Both the position numbers and the translations under genes were made by a program. A DNA stretch of 64,000 bases from an uncultured Caldilineales bacterium (GTDB lineage Bacteria > Chloroflexota > Anaerolineae > JAAEKA01): positions 1-64,000 of the forward strand of contig CALESQ010000110.1 in assembly GCA_937907455.1 (NCBI GenBank). Reading direction: 5' to 3'. The notes beneath the pieces were generated by a model, which made no database searches, was not told the origin of the DNA, and worked only from the letters and a program-made list of their open reading frames with translations. Shown piece by piece: positions 16,740-23,840 of this stretch (the first letter of the stretch is position 1; each line of letters opens with the position of its first letter).

Positions 16740-18134
16740 ATGAACGATTTGTACACCCCCGGCGTCACCCACTACATTGCCCAAGGCCAGGCTATGCAGG
16801 CTATGCAGGCCACACAGCGCGCGGTGATGCGCAACAAGCGTTTCGACACCATTGCGGTACACGGCTTGTACGGCATGGAGGCTGCGCTGGCTAATCAAGG
16901 CAGCATCGTCGAACCGGCCTATCTTAGCCCGGCTCAACATTTCGAGAACAGCGACCACATGGAAGCTGCGCTGGCCTATCTGATGCCTTCGTGGACCTAT
17001 TCACGCATTGCTAACCCCACCCTGGGTTATCTAGAGGACACACTGGCCCTGTTGGAAAGCTACCAGTTCGACGGCGAAGCCAGTGCCTGCGTTACCGGTT
17101 CTGGCATGGCTGCGGTGTTCATGGCAACCAATCCCTTCTTAGCGCAGGATCAGGTAGCAGGCAAATCACCTACTGTGATGAATATCGTTGCCAGCGCCAA
17201 ATGCTACGGGGGCACGTTCATGCTGTTCACTCAGCGCTATGCTGCCGAACGCGGGGTAGAACTGCGCTGGGTGCGCGATCCGCTTGACCTGAATGCCTGG
17301 GCCGAGCAGATTGACGGCAACACACGTTTTGTCTACGGTGAAATGCCGGGCAACCCCAGCTTGGCAGTGTTTGATGTAGCAGCGGTGGCAAAGCTGGCGC
17401 ACGCGGTACAGGCGCCGTTGATTGTAGATGCCACGGTAGCTACGCCAGCGTTGTTGCGTCCTTTACAGCACGGCGCCGACATCGTGGTGCACTCCGTCAG
17501 CAAGAGCATGGCAAGCAGTGGCTTTGCCATTGCCGGGGCAGTGGTGGCGCGTCACGGCATTGTCACCAGCGTCGGCCCAGAGGCGTTGCGTGATAACTTT
17601 GCCCTGTATGTCAAGCTGTTGCCTTTCCGTGATCACGGCCCGGCACTCAGCCCGTTCAACGCGTTGTTAGTGCTGAACGATCTGCGCACACTGCGCAGCC
17701 GCATGGATCATCTCAGCCGTAGCACGTTGCAGGTGGCCGAGTTTCTGGCACAGCACCCAGCGGTCGAGGGTGTGGCCTACCCCGGTTTGCCGCAGGACCC
17801 CGGCCATGCAGTGGCCTCGGCTACCATGTGGCTGGCCGATGGTGAGTTGGACTGCGGCCAGCCCGTCAATCGCTACGGCCATCTGCTTGGTTTCACGGTA
17901 AAGGGTGGCCCCGCGGCCGCGCGACGGACATTTGATCGTTTGGACATGATTTGGCGAGCTACCGATCTGGGGCGCATCAAGAGCGTAGCTACTATTCCTG
18001 CCATTTCCACCCATCAGCAGCAGGGTGATGCAGGACGTACCCTCGCCAGTGTGCCCGGCAACCTGATCCGCCTGAGCGTGGGCGCAGAACATGTCAGCGA
18101 CATCATAGCCGATCTGGCACAGGCGTTGGGTTAA
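16740..18134 (+). CDS. Cys/Met-metabolism PLP-dependent lyase
   Basis: 464-residue fold-type I PLP enzyme of the trans-sulfuration family (cystathionine gamma-synthase/lyase, methionine gamma-lyase, O-acetylhomoserine sulfhydrylase). Typical segments are YSRIANPTLGYLEDTLALLE, the GSGMAAVF turn, GEMPGNPSLAVFDV, VDATVATPALLRPLQHGADI and the Schiff-base Lys255 in HSVSKSMASSG. The C-terminal RLSVGAEHVSDIIADL is the family ending. It is somewhat longer than usual (about 400), with an N-terminal extension of roughly 50 residues. A GAGG ribosome-binding site lies just upstream. Position after an aldehyde dehydrogenase and an Lrp relative suggests sulfur or amino-acid catabolism; the exact reaction is not resolvable. 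Confidence 0.85.
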   Translation: MNDLYTPGVTHYIAQGQAMQAMQATQRAVMRNKRFDTIAVHGLYGMEAALANQGSIVEPAYLSPAQHFENSDHMEAALAYLMPSWTYSRIANPTLGYLEDTLALLESYQFDGEASACVTGSGMAAVFMATNPFLAQDQVAGKSPTVMNIVASAKCYGGTFMLFTQRYAAERGVELRWVRDPLDLNAWAEQIDGNTRFVYGEMPGNPSLAVFDVAAVAKLAHAVQAPLIVDATVATPALLRPLQHGADIVVHSVSKSMASSGFAIAGAVVARHGIVTSVGPEALRDNFALYVKLLPFRDHGPALSPFNALLVLNDLRTLRSRMDHLSRSTLQVAEFLAQHPAVEGVAYPGLPQDPGHAVASATMWLADGELDCGQPVNRYGHLLGFTVKGGPAAARRTFDRLDMIWRATDLGRIKSVATIPAISTHQQQGDAGRTLASVPGNLIRLSVGAEHVSDIIADLAQALG

Positions 18135-18138
18135 AGCG

Positions 18139-18186
18139 GCAAGTTAGATGCGCCTTGTTTTGCACATCAGGGCGCATCTAACTTGC
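18139..18186. terminator. 16-bp perfect hairpin after the PLP lyase gene
   Basis: A perfect 16-base inverted repeat: the left arm 18139-18154 begins gcaagttagatg and the right arm is 18171-18186, with a 16-base loop. There is no T-run after it, so it is not a textbook intrinsic terminator, yet the stem is long and directly follows the stop codon. The right arm overlaps the -35 box of the next promoter. Confidence 0.6.
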
Positions 18187-18211
18187 ACGATCTGTTAGAG
18201 GCGGGTATAAT
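18183..18211 (+). promoter_or_regulatory. Sigma70-type promoter upstream of scpB
   Basis: TTGCAC (18183-18188), a 17-base spacer and a perfect TATAAT (18206-18211). Predicted transcription start is near 18218, giving a leader of about 250 bases before scpB. A weaker second candidate, TTGACT (18341-18346), 18 bases, TAAAAG (18365-18370), lies closer to the gene. Confidence 0.65.
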
Positions 18212-18217
18212 TTGCCT

Positions 18218-18466
18218 TACCTCCGAGCGATTAACGAACAGCCAGTAATAACTTTGCACGCATACAGCTAGCCAAGACGCTTCTGTAGGCTTGCTTCTGG
18301 TTTGTCGGCCTGTTTGGCAGGGATCGTCCTCAGAGACTGGTTGACTTATTCGACCAAGCGGTGGTAAAAGTTGTAGCAGTGCTTCGCAGCAAGTCGCCTG
18401 GCTGTTGAACGCTGTGCAACGTGTTGCAGGGCCATTGTCGGCTCTGCTGGAAACGTGGGAAATTCT
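18218..18466 (+). other. Long untranslated leader of the scpB operon
   Basis: About 250 bases between the predicted transcription start and the scpB ATG with no open gene and no known riboswitch or small-RNA signature that I recognise. Short complementary words occur, but no single dominant stem was found by eye. It precedes genes for two Sm/Hfq-like proteins, so a regulatory RNA role is a reasonable guess. Confidence 0.35.
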
Positions 18467-19075
18467 ATGTCTGATGCAGTCAGTGCCCAAGAGGAAAGAC
18501 CTCTTCGGCCTATGGCAGAACTAGCTGTTTTGCTGGAAAGCCTGTTGTTTGTAGCGCCAGAGCCTGTAAAGTTGGCGAATCTGGCAGAGGCTCTCGATGA
18601 AACTCAGGAGCGTGTTGAAGACGCGCTGATTGAGTTGGAAATCGCACAAGCTACTCGTGGTCTTCGCATTCAACGTTTGAGCGGGCGAGTTCAACTGGTT
18701 ACCGCGCCTGAAGCTTCTGCAGCCATCGAGCGTTTTCTGGGTCTGGATTTAACAACTCGGCTATCACCAGCCGCTATGGAGACGTTGGCAATTATCGCCT
18801 ATCGGCAGCCGGTAACGCGGGCGCAGATAGATGAGCTGCGCGGCGTGGCTAGCGACGGTGTGCTGCGCACCCTGGTGCATCGCGGGCTGGTGGAGCCGGG
18901 CGATCGTTTGGAGCAGGCGGGTAGACCTTTCCAGTTTCGCACGACGTTTGACTTTCTGCGGCATTTTGGCTTGCAGTCTTTGGCAGATTTACCTCCGTTG
19001 GGCGAGGACAACCAACCAGACGGTACTGCCATTATTGAAACTTTGCTTGCAATACCGACTACTCCTGATGATTGA
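18467..19075 (+). CDS. Segregation and condensation protein B
   Basis: 202-residue ScpB, which with ScpA binds the SMC ATPase heads to form the bacterial condensin. Two winged-helix domains are visible: [27 protein letters not shown] at the start and the diagnostic [29 protein letters not shown], then [29 protein letters not shown]. The usual ScpB ending is present with a short acidic tail. ATG 18467 is preferred over an in-frame GTG at 18455. ScpA is not in the window; smc lies at 50972-54610 on the other strand. It is followed after 50 bases by the HTH-Sm genes and is probably cotranscribed with them. Confidence 0.92.
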   Translation: MSDAVSAQEERPLRPMAELAVLLESLLFVAPEPVKLANLAEALDETQERVEDALIELEIAQATRGLRIQRLSGRVQLVTAPEASAAIERFLGLDLTTRLSPAAMETLAIIAYRQPVTRAQIDELRGVASDGVLRTLVHRGLVEPGDRLEQAGRPFQFRTTFDFLRHFGLQSLADLPPLGEDNQPDGTAIIETLLAIPTTPDD

Positions 19076-19125
19076 GGGGTCGCCACTTAGTTTACATATC
19101 TTTTTTTACAACGAAGGGAAACACG

Positions 19126-20535
19126 ATGGCTCAAGATCTATGGCAACTACGTCGCCAAAAACGCATGACGATTGATGAGCTGGCCCGCACGGCAGGCGTG
19201 CATCCAGCCTTGATCAAGGCCTATGAGCTGGGAGAGCGCGCTATTCCGGAACGTGATTTGGAACGCCTGGCTGGCGCAATCGAGGTAGATGTGGAGGAAA
19301 TCAAGGAACTTTCCGATCCGCCTCCGCGTGGACCTAGTCGCCCCGCTGCTCCGCCAGCCGAAGATACAGAAGCTCCGGCTCGCTCGCGCTATGACTCTGG
19401 CTCGCGCTTCGACAGCGGTTCGCGCTACGGCGGTGATTTTGGTAATCGGCCAGGCTATGGACGCAGCGACACCTCGCGATCCGGCTTTGGCGGTGGCGAA
19501 GGCCGTCCCTCCGGCTTCGGTGGCAGTGAAGGCCGTCCCTCTGGCTTTGGCGGCAGCGAAGGCCGTCCCTCTGGCTTTGGCGGCAGCGAAGGCCGTCCCT
19601 CTGGCTTTGGCGAGGGCGAAGGCCGCTCCAACTATGGCGGTGGCCGCCCGTCCTACGGCGAGGGCGAAGGCCGCTCTGGCTACAGCGGTGGACGTTCATC
19701 CGGTTTTGGTGAGGGCGAAGGCCGTTCTGGCTATAGCGGTGGGCGTTCATCCTACGGCGATAACGAAGGCCGCTCCAGCTATGGCGGTGGCCGCTCTAAT
19801 TACGGCGATAACCGCTCCAGTTATGGAGAGGGGCGTTCCTCTTACGGTGGTGGCCGTTCATCCTACGGCGACAGCGAAGGCCGCTCCAGCTATGGCGGCA
19901 GCAGTGATTATCGTAGTGGGTATGGCAATCGCCCTAGCCCGCGCTATGACAATGACCGCAGCGGAATGCAGCCGCGTCCCAATTTCCGTCAGGATCGCCC
20001 GACGGATCGCGATCGCATGGATCGTCGGCAGGATCGCCCCCTGAAGAAGCCAGGGCTGAAGCGTCGGCCGCAGGTGGCCCCTGCCCGACCCAGCCAGCTC
20101 GAGCATCTGAAAATCCTGCTGCAGCAGTTGGATATGTCGGGCGATGACTTGCTGCGTCTTGCTGGCAAGCCGCTGAGTATGCTCAACCGTCGCGAAGCCT
20201 CGCATCTGTTGACAACATGCCAGGAGATGATTGCCGAACGCAAGCCGGAACGCCCCAAAGGCAAGCGTCAGCGCCCCTATCTGCCCGAATCGGTGGATGA
20301 GTACGAGTTGGTGTACCTGACGCAGGTGCAATTGGATGGCAATCCAATGCAGGTTACGTTGTTTGATGGCTCACGGTTGGAAGGGGTACTGCAGGGCTTT
20401 AGCCCGTATGCCCTGACTTTGCGTACCGAAGCCGACAAGGATGTGACTGTGCAAAAGCTGGCAATTGCCTTCTATGAAGCGCAGGTTAACGAGGCCGCGG
20501 ACGATGAAACTGACTCACAGGATGAAGACGAATGA
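19126..20535 (+). CDS. XRE-type HTH protein with RGG/YGG-like linker and Sm/Hfq-like domain
   Basis: 469 residues with an unusual order. Residues 1-60 are an XRE/Cro-type helix-turn-helix (LRRQKRMTIDELARTAGVHP, AYELGERAIP). About 88-265 are low-complexity Gly/Ser/Arg/Tyr/Phe repeats, decapeptides such as SGFGGSEGRP and SSYGGGRSSYGD, followed by an Arg/Asp-rich stretch to about 320. Residues 322-370 are helical (LLQQLDMSGDDLLRLAGKPL, NRREASHLL). About 388-455 look like an Sm/Hfq barrel: MQVTLFDGSRLEGVLQGF, then YALTLRTEADKDVTVQKLAI lines up with Hfq strands 1-5. The tail is acidic. ATG 19126 has GAAGGG upstream. It overlaps the next gene by four bases. I infer an RNA- or DNA-binding regulator able to form condensates; the fold call is by eye. 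Confidence 0.8.
   Translation: MAQDLWQLRRQKRMTIDELARTAGVHPALIKAYELGERAIPERDLERLAGAIEVDVEEIKELSDPPPRGPSRPAAPPAEDTEAPARSRYDSGSRFDSGSRYGGDFGNRPGYGRSDTSRSGFGGGEGRPSGFGGSEGRPSGFGGSEGRPSGFGGSEGRPSGFGEGEGRSNYGGGRPSYGEGEGRSGYSGGRSSGFGEGEGRSGYSGGRSSYGDNEGRSSYGGGRSNYGDNRSSYGEGRSSYGGGRSSYGDSEGRSSYGGSSDYRSGYGNRPSPRYDNDRSGMQPRPNFRQDRPTDRDRMDRRQDRPLKKPGLKRRPQVAPARPSQLEHLKILLQQLDMSGDDLLRLAGKPLSMLNRREASHLLTTCQEMIAERKPERPKGKRQRPYLPESVDEYELVYLTQVQLDGNPMQVTLFDGSRLEGVLQGFSPYALTLRTEADKDVTVQKLAIAFYEAQVNEAADDETDSQDEDE
19501..19620 (+). repeat. In-frame 30-bp tandem repeats
   Basis: Four consecutive 30-base units (19501, 19531, 19561, 19591) encode the decapeptide GRPSGFGGSE or a variant. The units at 19531 and 19561 are identical, indicating recent duplication. 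More diverged relatives continue to about 19900. Confidence 0.9.
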
Positions 20536-20939
20536 GCGCCGGTGATTACATGCGCTATCTGCGCGCCCGCAAAGGCGGCCCTACGCCTCAGGAAATCGAA
20601 GAAGCGACCGGGGTTCCGTCGGGTGCTTATCGCCAGATCGAGCAGCGCTACCGGGCTATAGGCTCGGAAGAGGATCTCATCCGGCTGGCTGAGTACTTCG
20701 GCGTGGGCCTGGATGATCTGACCAGCCGCATTGAGTGGAGCCGTAAGGCGCTAAGTGCGGCGCTGGTGGAAGCAGTCGAGCGGGACAGTGCCATTGAACT
20801 GCATCTGCGCAGTGGTCATGCGGTCAGCGGCAAGGTGCAATGGTCCGATCTTGGCGCTACGCTGTTGCGTCGGCAGGATGGCAGCACGGTGGTGGTGCAG
20901 CGTCACATTGTAGATCGCTGGCAATTGAGCGAGGCGTGA
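20532..20939 (+). CDS. Small XRE-type HTH protein with Sm/Hfq-like domain
   Basis: 135-residue protein with the same two ends as its neighbour but no linker. Residues 1-65 are a helix-turn-helix (YMRYLRARKGGPTPQEIEEA, GAYRQIEQRYRAIGSEEDLIRLAEYFGV). Residues about 85-130 read as an Sm-type barrel: IELHLRSGHAVSGKVQWSDL, then TLLRRQDGSTVVVQRHIVDRW, with the Gly before strand 2, the acidic turn and the paired Val strand expected of the fold. It is coupled to the upstream gene (ATGA) and is one base away from the next. Hfq proteins normally lack DNA-binding domains, so both genes are unusual. It may form mixed rings with its neighbour, which is inference. Confidence 0.75.
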   Translation: MSAGDYMRYLRARKGGPTPQEIEEATGVPSGAYRQIEQRYRAIGSEEDLIRLAEYFGVGLDDLTSRIEWSRKALSAALVEAVERDSAIELHLRSGHAVSGKVQWSDLGATLLRRQDGSTVVVQRHIVDRWQLSEA

Positions 20940-20940
20940 T

Positions 20941-22185
20941 GTGCGCCGTGGACAAAGCGTCCGCCGACTGTTGATGGTGGTTATTTGCCTGGGCGCTGTG
21001 CAATTGCACAGCGCCTGGCAACCGTTGCCGGCGCCGGCGCTTGTGGCTGTAACGCGGGCAACGCGCGGGCAACGGTTTAACCTCACGGCGTGGGAGGTAG
21101 AGGCTGTGGCCGGTAAGCTGGCCGATGGTGTGCGCCGTCCGGCCGCCACTCTGAGCGAAGTCGAGGGCGAGGCGCTGGTGCGTGACTATCTGCAAATGGC
21201 GCGCCGCGCCGGTGAGCTGGCCGGGGAGATTGAACGTCTCTACAGCGACCCTACCCTTGCTGATTCTGCTGCGGCCAGTGCGGCTCAGCGTCACGATCTG
21301 GCTGTGTTGCAAGTGCAGTTGACAGAGCAGGCGGCGATAGTAGAAGCGGTGCTGCAGGAGCAATTAAGCACAATTATTGTAGCGGAGGGGTTGACAACCG
21401 CTGGCCTTGTCTGGCCGCCGGTGCGGATGCGCTTCAGCGAGCCGCCGGCGCTGCTGGTGGTATCACCGCGCAGCCGCATCGAACGCCTGCGCTCGGTGGA
21501 TCTGCTGCCTGATCTGAATAGCGCACAATGGGCGGCTATTGAACAGGAAGTGACGGCCAACGATCCCAGCCTGTCGGCTTATGTGACCGGCATCGGCGGC
21601 TATGGCGTGTACCCCACGATGGTGGTGGATCGCTACGGCTTGCCGTGGAGCGCGGAGACGATCGCGCACGAGTGGATCCACAATTATCTGGCGTTCAGGC
21701 CGCTGGGCTGGTCGTTTCTCGAAGGTGGTCCTAACGTCACCATCAACGAGACGGTGGCATCTATTGCCGGGGAGGAATTGGGCCGTGCGCTGTTAGCGCG
21801 CTATTACCCCGATCTGCTGCCGCCGCCGGTTGCTGCTCAGGCTGATCCAGCTCCCAAAGACCCCAATGCGTTTGATTTCAATGTGCAGATGCACCAAACC
21901 CGGCTGCGTGTGGATGAATTGCTGGCCGCGGGGCAGGTAGACGAGGCCGAAGCGTACATGGAGGCGCAGCGGCAGGTGTTCGTGGCGCATGGCTACGCGC
22001 TGCGCGTGCTGAACCAGGCCTATTTCGCGTTTCACGGTTCCTACGCGACTGGCGCGGCCGCCAGCGATCCCATCGGCCCGAAGCTGGTGCGCCTGCGCGC
22101 GGCTAGTGCATCGCTGCGTGACTTTCTGCACACGGTGGAGGGGATCACCAGCGTGGCCGAGCTGGACGCGGCGCTGGGTGAGTAG
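20941..22185 (+). CDS. HExxH (gluzincin-like) putative metalloprotease
   Basis: 414-residue protein with an N-terminal hydrophobic stretch (LLMVVICLGAVQLHSAW) that could be a signal peptide or anchor. The zinc motif HEWIH is at 243-247 and a likely third ligand Glu270 in NETVAS follows 23 residues after the last His, the spacing seen in gluzincins. The middle (about 60-190) is helical and Glu/Ala-rich. No closer family is recognised. The GTG start at 20941 lies one base after the preceding stop, with GAGG six bases before it, so it belongs to the HTH-Sm operon. Protease activity is inferred only from the motif. Confidence 0.75.
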   Translation: MRRGQSVRRLLMVVICLGAVQLHSAWQPLPAPALVAVTRATRGQRFNLTAWEVEAVAGKLADGVRRPAATLSEVEGEALVRDYLQMARRAGELAGEIERLYSDPTLADSAAASAAQRHDLAVLQVQLTEQAAIVEAVLQEQLSTIIVAEGLTTAGLVWPPVRMRFSEPPALLVVSPRSRIERLRSVDLLPDLNSAQWAAIEQEVTANDPSLSAYVTGIGGYGVYPTMVVDRYGLPWSAETIAHEWIHNYLAFRPLGWSFLEGGPNVTINETVASIAGEELGRALLARYYPDLLPPPVAAQADPAPKDPNAFDFNVQMHQTRLRVDELLAAGQVDEAEAYMEAQRQVFVAHGYALRVLNQAYFAFHGSYATGAAASDPIGPKLVRLRAASASLRDFLHTVEGITSVAELDAALGE

Positions 22186-22242
22186 TGAAGAACGAGTAGT
22201 TGCGATTTGGGTAGAGAATGCGCTCACCTGCAAACTTCCCTC

Positions 22243-22273
22243 TTGACTCTCCCCCGGGGGCAGGGTGTACACT
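22243..22273 (+). promoter_or_regulatory. MerR-type promoter with 19-bp spacer
   Basis: TTGACT (22243-22248) and TACACT (22268-22273) are separated by 19 bases holding a dyad, ctcccccgggggcagggtg. MerR regulators bind such dyads between over-spaced promoter boxes and untwist the DNA. The site lies 45 bases before the merR-family start, so autoregulation is likely. Confidence 0.7.
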
Positions 22274-22318
22274 GATGGCAGAAGCTTCTAATTACGACAG
22301 GTTAGACGAGGACAAACG

Positions 22319-23140
22319 ATGTTCAAGATCGGTGACTTCAGCAAGCTCGGTCAGGTGACGATCAAAACGCTGCGGCATTACGACGAGATCGGCCTGCTGC
22401 GTCCCGCGCAGGTGGATCCGTTTACCAGCTACCGCTACTACACCACGGCTCAACTGATGCAACTGAACTGCATTTTGGCGCTGCGCGACCTGGGCCTGAG
22501 CCTTGAGCAGGTGCGCACGGTGCTGCACGATAAGCTGTCGGCGGAAGAGCTGCGCGGCATGTTGCGCCTCAAACAGGCAGAGCTGGAGCAGCAGGTCACC
22601 GATCAACAAGAGCGCCTGCGCCGTGTGGCGGCCAGGCTGCATCAACTGGAACTGGAGGGCACGATGCCAACTTTGGAAGTGGTGATGAAGGAAGTCCCGG
22701 CGCTGCGCGTGGCTGCGCTGCGCGGGGTGGTAGAGAACTACGGCGCACAGGGCGAGCTGTGGGGCAGGCTGGGCGAAGTGATCCAACGTCGCGGCCTGCG
22801 CATGACCGGCCCCTGCCTGACGATTGATCGCAACGAGGGCTACCGCGAGCGTGATGTGGACCTGGAAGTGTGCCAACCGGTGGATGGCGAGGTGGGGGAG
22901 GATGGGGCCGTGCGCATCTACGACCTGCCCGCGGTGCCGCAGATGGCCTGCCTGCTGCATCAAGGTTCCTACGACGGCTTGAGCGCCGCCTATCAGCAGT
23001 TCATGCTCTGGCTGCAAAGCAGCGGCTATCGCATCACAGACCACAACCGTGAAGTCTACCTGCGCAACATGGGCGACGATGGCGTGACGGAAGACCAGCT
23101 TTTGACGGAGATTCAGTTCCCCGTAACCCGTAACTCGTAA
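22319..23140 (+). CDS. MerR-family regulator with GyrI-like effector domain
   Basis: 273-residue transcription regulator. Residues 1-70 are the MerR winged helix (MFKIGDFSKLGQVTIKTLRH, YDEIGLLRPAQVDPFTSYRY); about 75-115 form the dimerising coiled coil (LKQAELEQQVTDQQERLRRV); about 120-270 form a GyrI/BltR-type small-molecule domain ending LTEIQFPV. The family activates efflux or stress genes on binding lipophilic ligands. The last residues, VTRNS and the stop, are encoded by a GTAACNN heptad repeat (23121-23143), suggesting that the end of the gene was altered by repeat invasion. The next gene encodes a stand-alone GyrI-like protein, a probable target. Confidence 0.88.
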   Translation: MFKIGDFSKLGQVTIKTLRHYDEIGLLRPAQVDPFTSYRYYTTAQLMQLNCILALRDLGLSLEQVRTVLHDKLSAEELRGMLRLKQAELEQQVTDQQERLRRVAARLHQLELEGTMPTLEVVMKEVPALRVAALRGVVENYGAQGELWGRLGEVIQRRGLRMTGPCLTIDRNEGYRERDVDLEVCQPVDGEVGEDGAVRIYDLPAVPQMACLLHQGSYDGLSAAYQQFMLWLQSSGYRITDHNREVYLRNMGDDGVTEDQLLTEIQFPVTRNS

Positions 23141-23209
23141 CCCTGAAGACATGGTTTCGGTTGCAAGCAGGGCTTTTGCAGTTACGAATTCATTCCATCA
23201 GGTGCAATT

Positions 23210-23821
23210 ATGCCAAAAATTGATCTTAAGAAAGAGTTGAAAGACCTTTACCAACCATCGGCCAGGGAAGTGGTGCGGGTGAGCGTGCCGAGCTTGCAGT
23301 TCCTGATGATTGACGGCGTGGGCGATCCTAACACTTCAGCGGAATATGCTCAGGCCGTGGAGGCGCTCTTTTCTGTCTCGTACACCGCGAAGTTTACGGT
23401 GAAAAAGGGAGCGCAAGGCATTGATTATGCCGTGATGCCGCTTGAGGGCTTGTGGTGGGCCGATGATATGGCAGCATTCGCCACCCGCGACAAAGCGCAG
23501 TGGCAGTGGACGATGATGATTATGCAGCCCGATTTCGTCGAGCCAGCCGTCATTCTCGCCGCTGTTGAAGCGGTGAAGCGCAAAAAAGATCTCCCCGCCT
23601 TGAGTGCGCTCAGACTGGAGCGTATCACCGAGGGCCTGTGTGCCCAAATTTTGCACGTTGGCCCCTTCAGCGAGGAAGCCCCCACCATTCAGCGCGTGCA
23701 TGATTTCATTGACAACGCGGGTGCTGTGCGCAGCGGCAAACACCACGAAATTTATCTGAGCGATGTGCAGCGCGCCGATCCGGCCAAGTGGCGAACCATC
23801 ATTCGCCAGCCCATGCAGTGA
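23210..23821 (+). CDS. GyrI-like small-molecule-binding protein
   Basis: 203-residue soluble protein of the GyrI-like superfamily (COG4832 type). Family features are VRVSVPSLQFLMIDGVGDPN, the AVEALFSVSYTAKFTVKKG segment, LEGLWWADD, and HVGPFSEEAPTIQRVHDFI near the end. These domains bind hydrophobic compounds or, in a few cases, hydrolyse cyclic substrates. It follows the MerR/GyrI regulator by 69 bases and is probably under its control. The ligand is unknown. ATG 23210 has only a weak ribosome-binding site. Confidence 0.85.
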   Translation: MPKIDLKKELKDLYQPSAREVVRVSVPSLQFLMIDGVGDPNTSAEYAQAVEALFSVSYTAKFTVKKGAQGIDYAVMPLEGLWWADDMAAFATRDKAQWQWTMMIMQPDFVEPAVILAAVEAVKRKKDLPALSALRLERITEGLCAQILHVGPFSEEAPTIQRVHDFIDNAGAVRSGKHHEIYLSDVQRADPAKWRTIIRQPMQ

Positions 23822-23840
23822 CCGCGGCACGCTTCATCCA

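Noticed and set aside
18218..18466. SRP RNA, tmRNA or RNase P RNA in the scpB leader
   Set aside because: None of the conserved core motifs I know for these RNAs is present.
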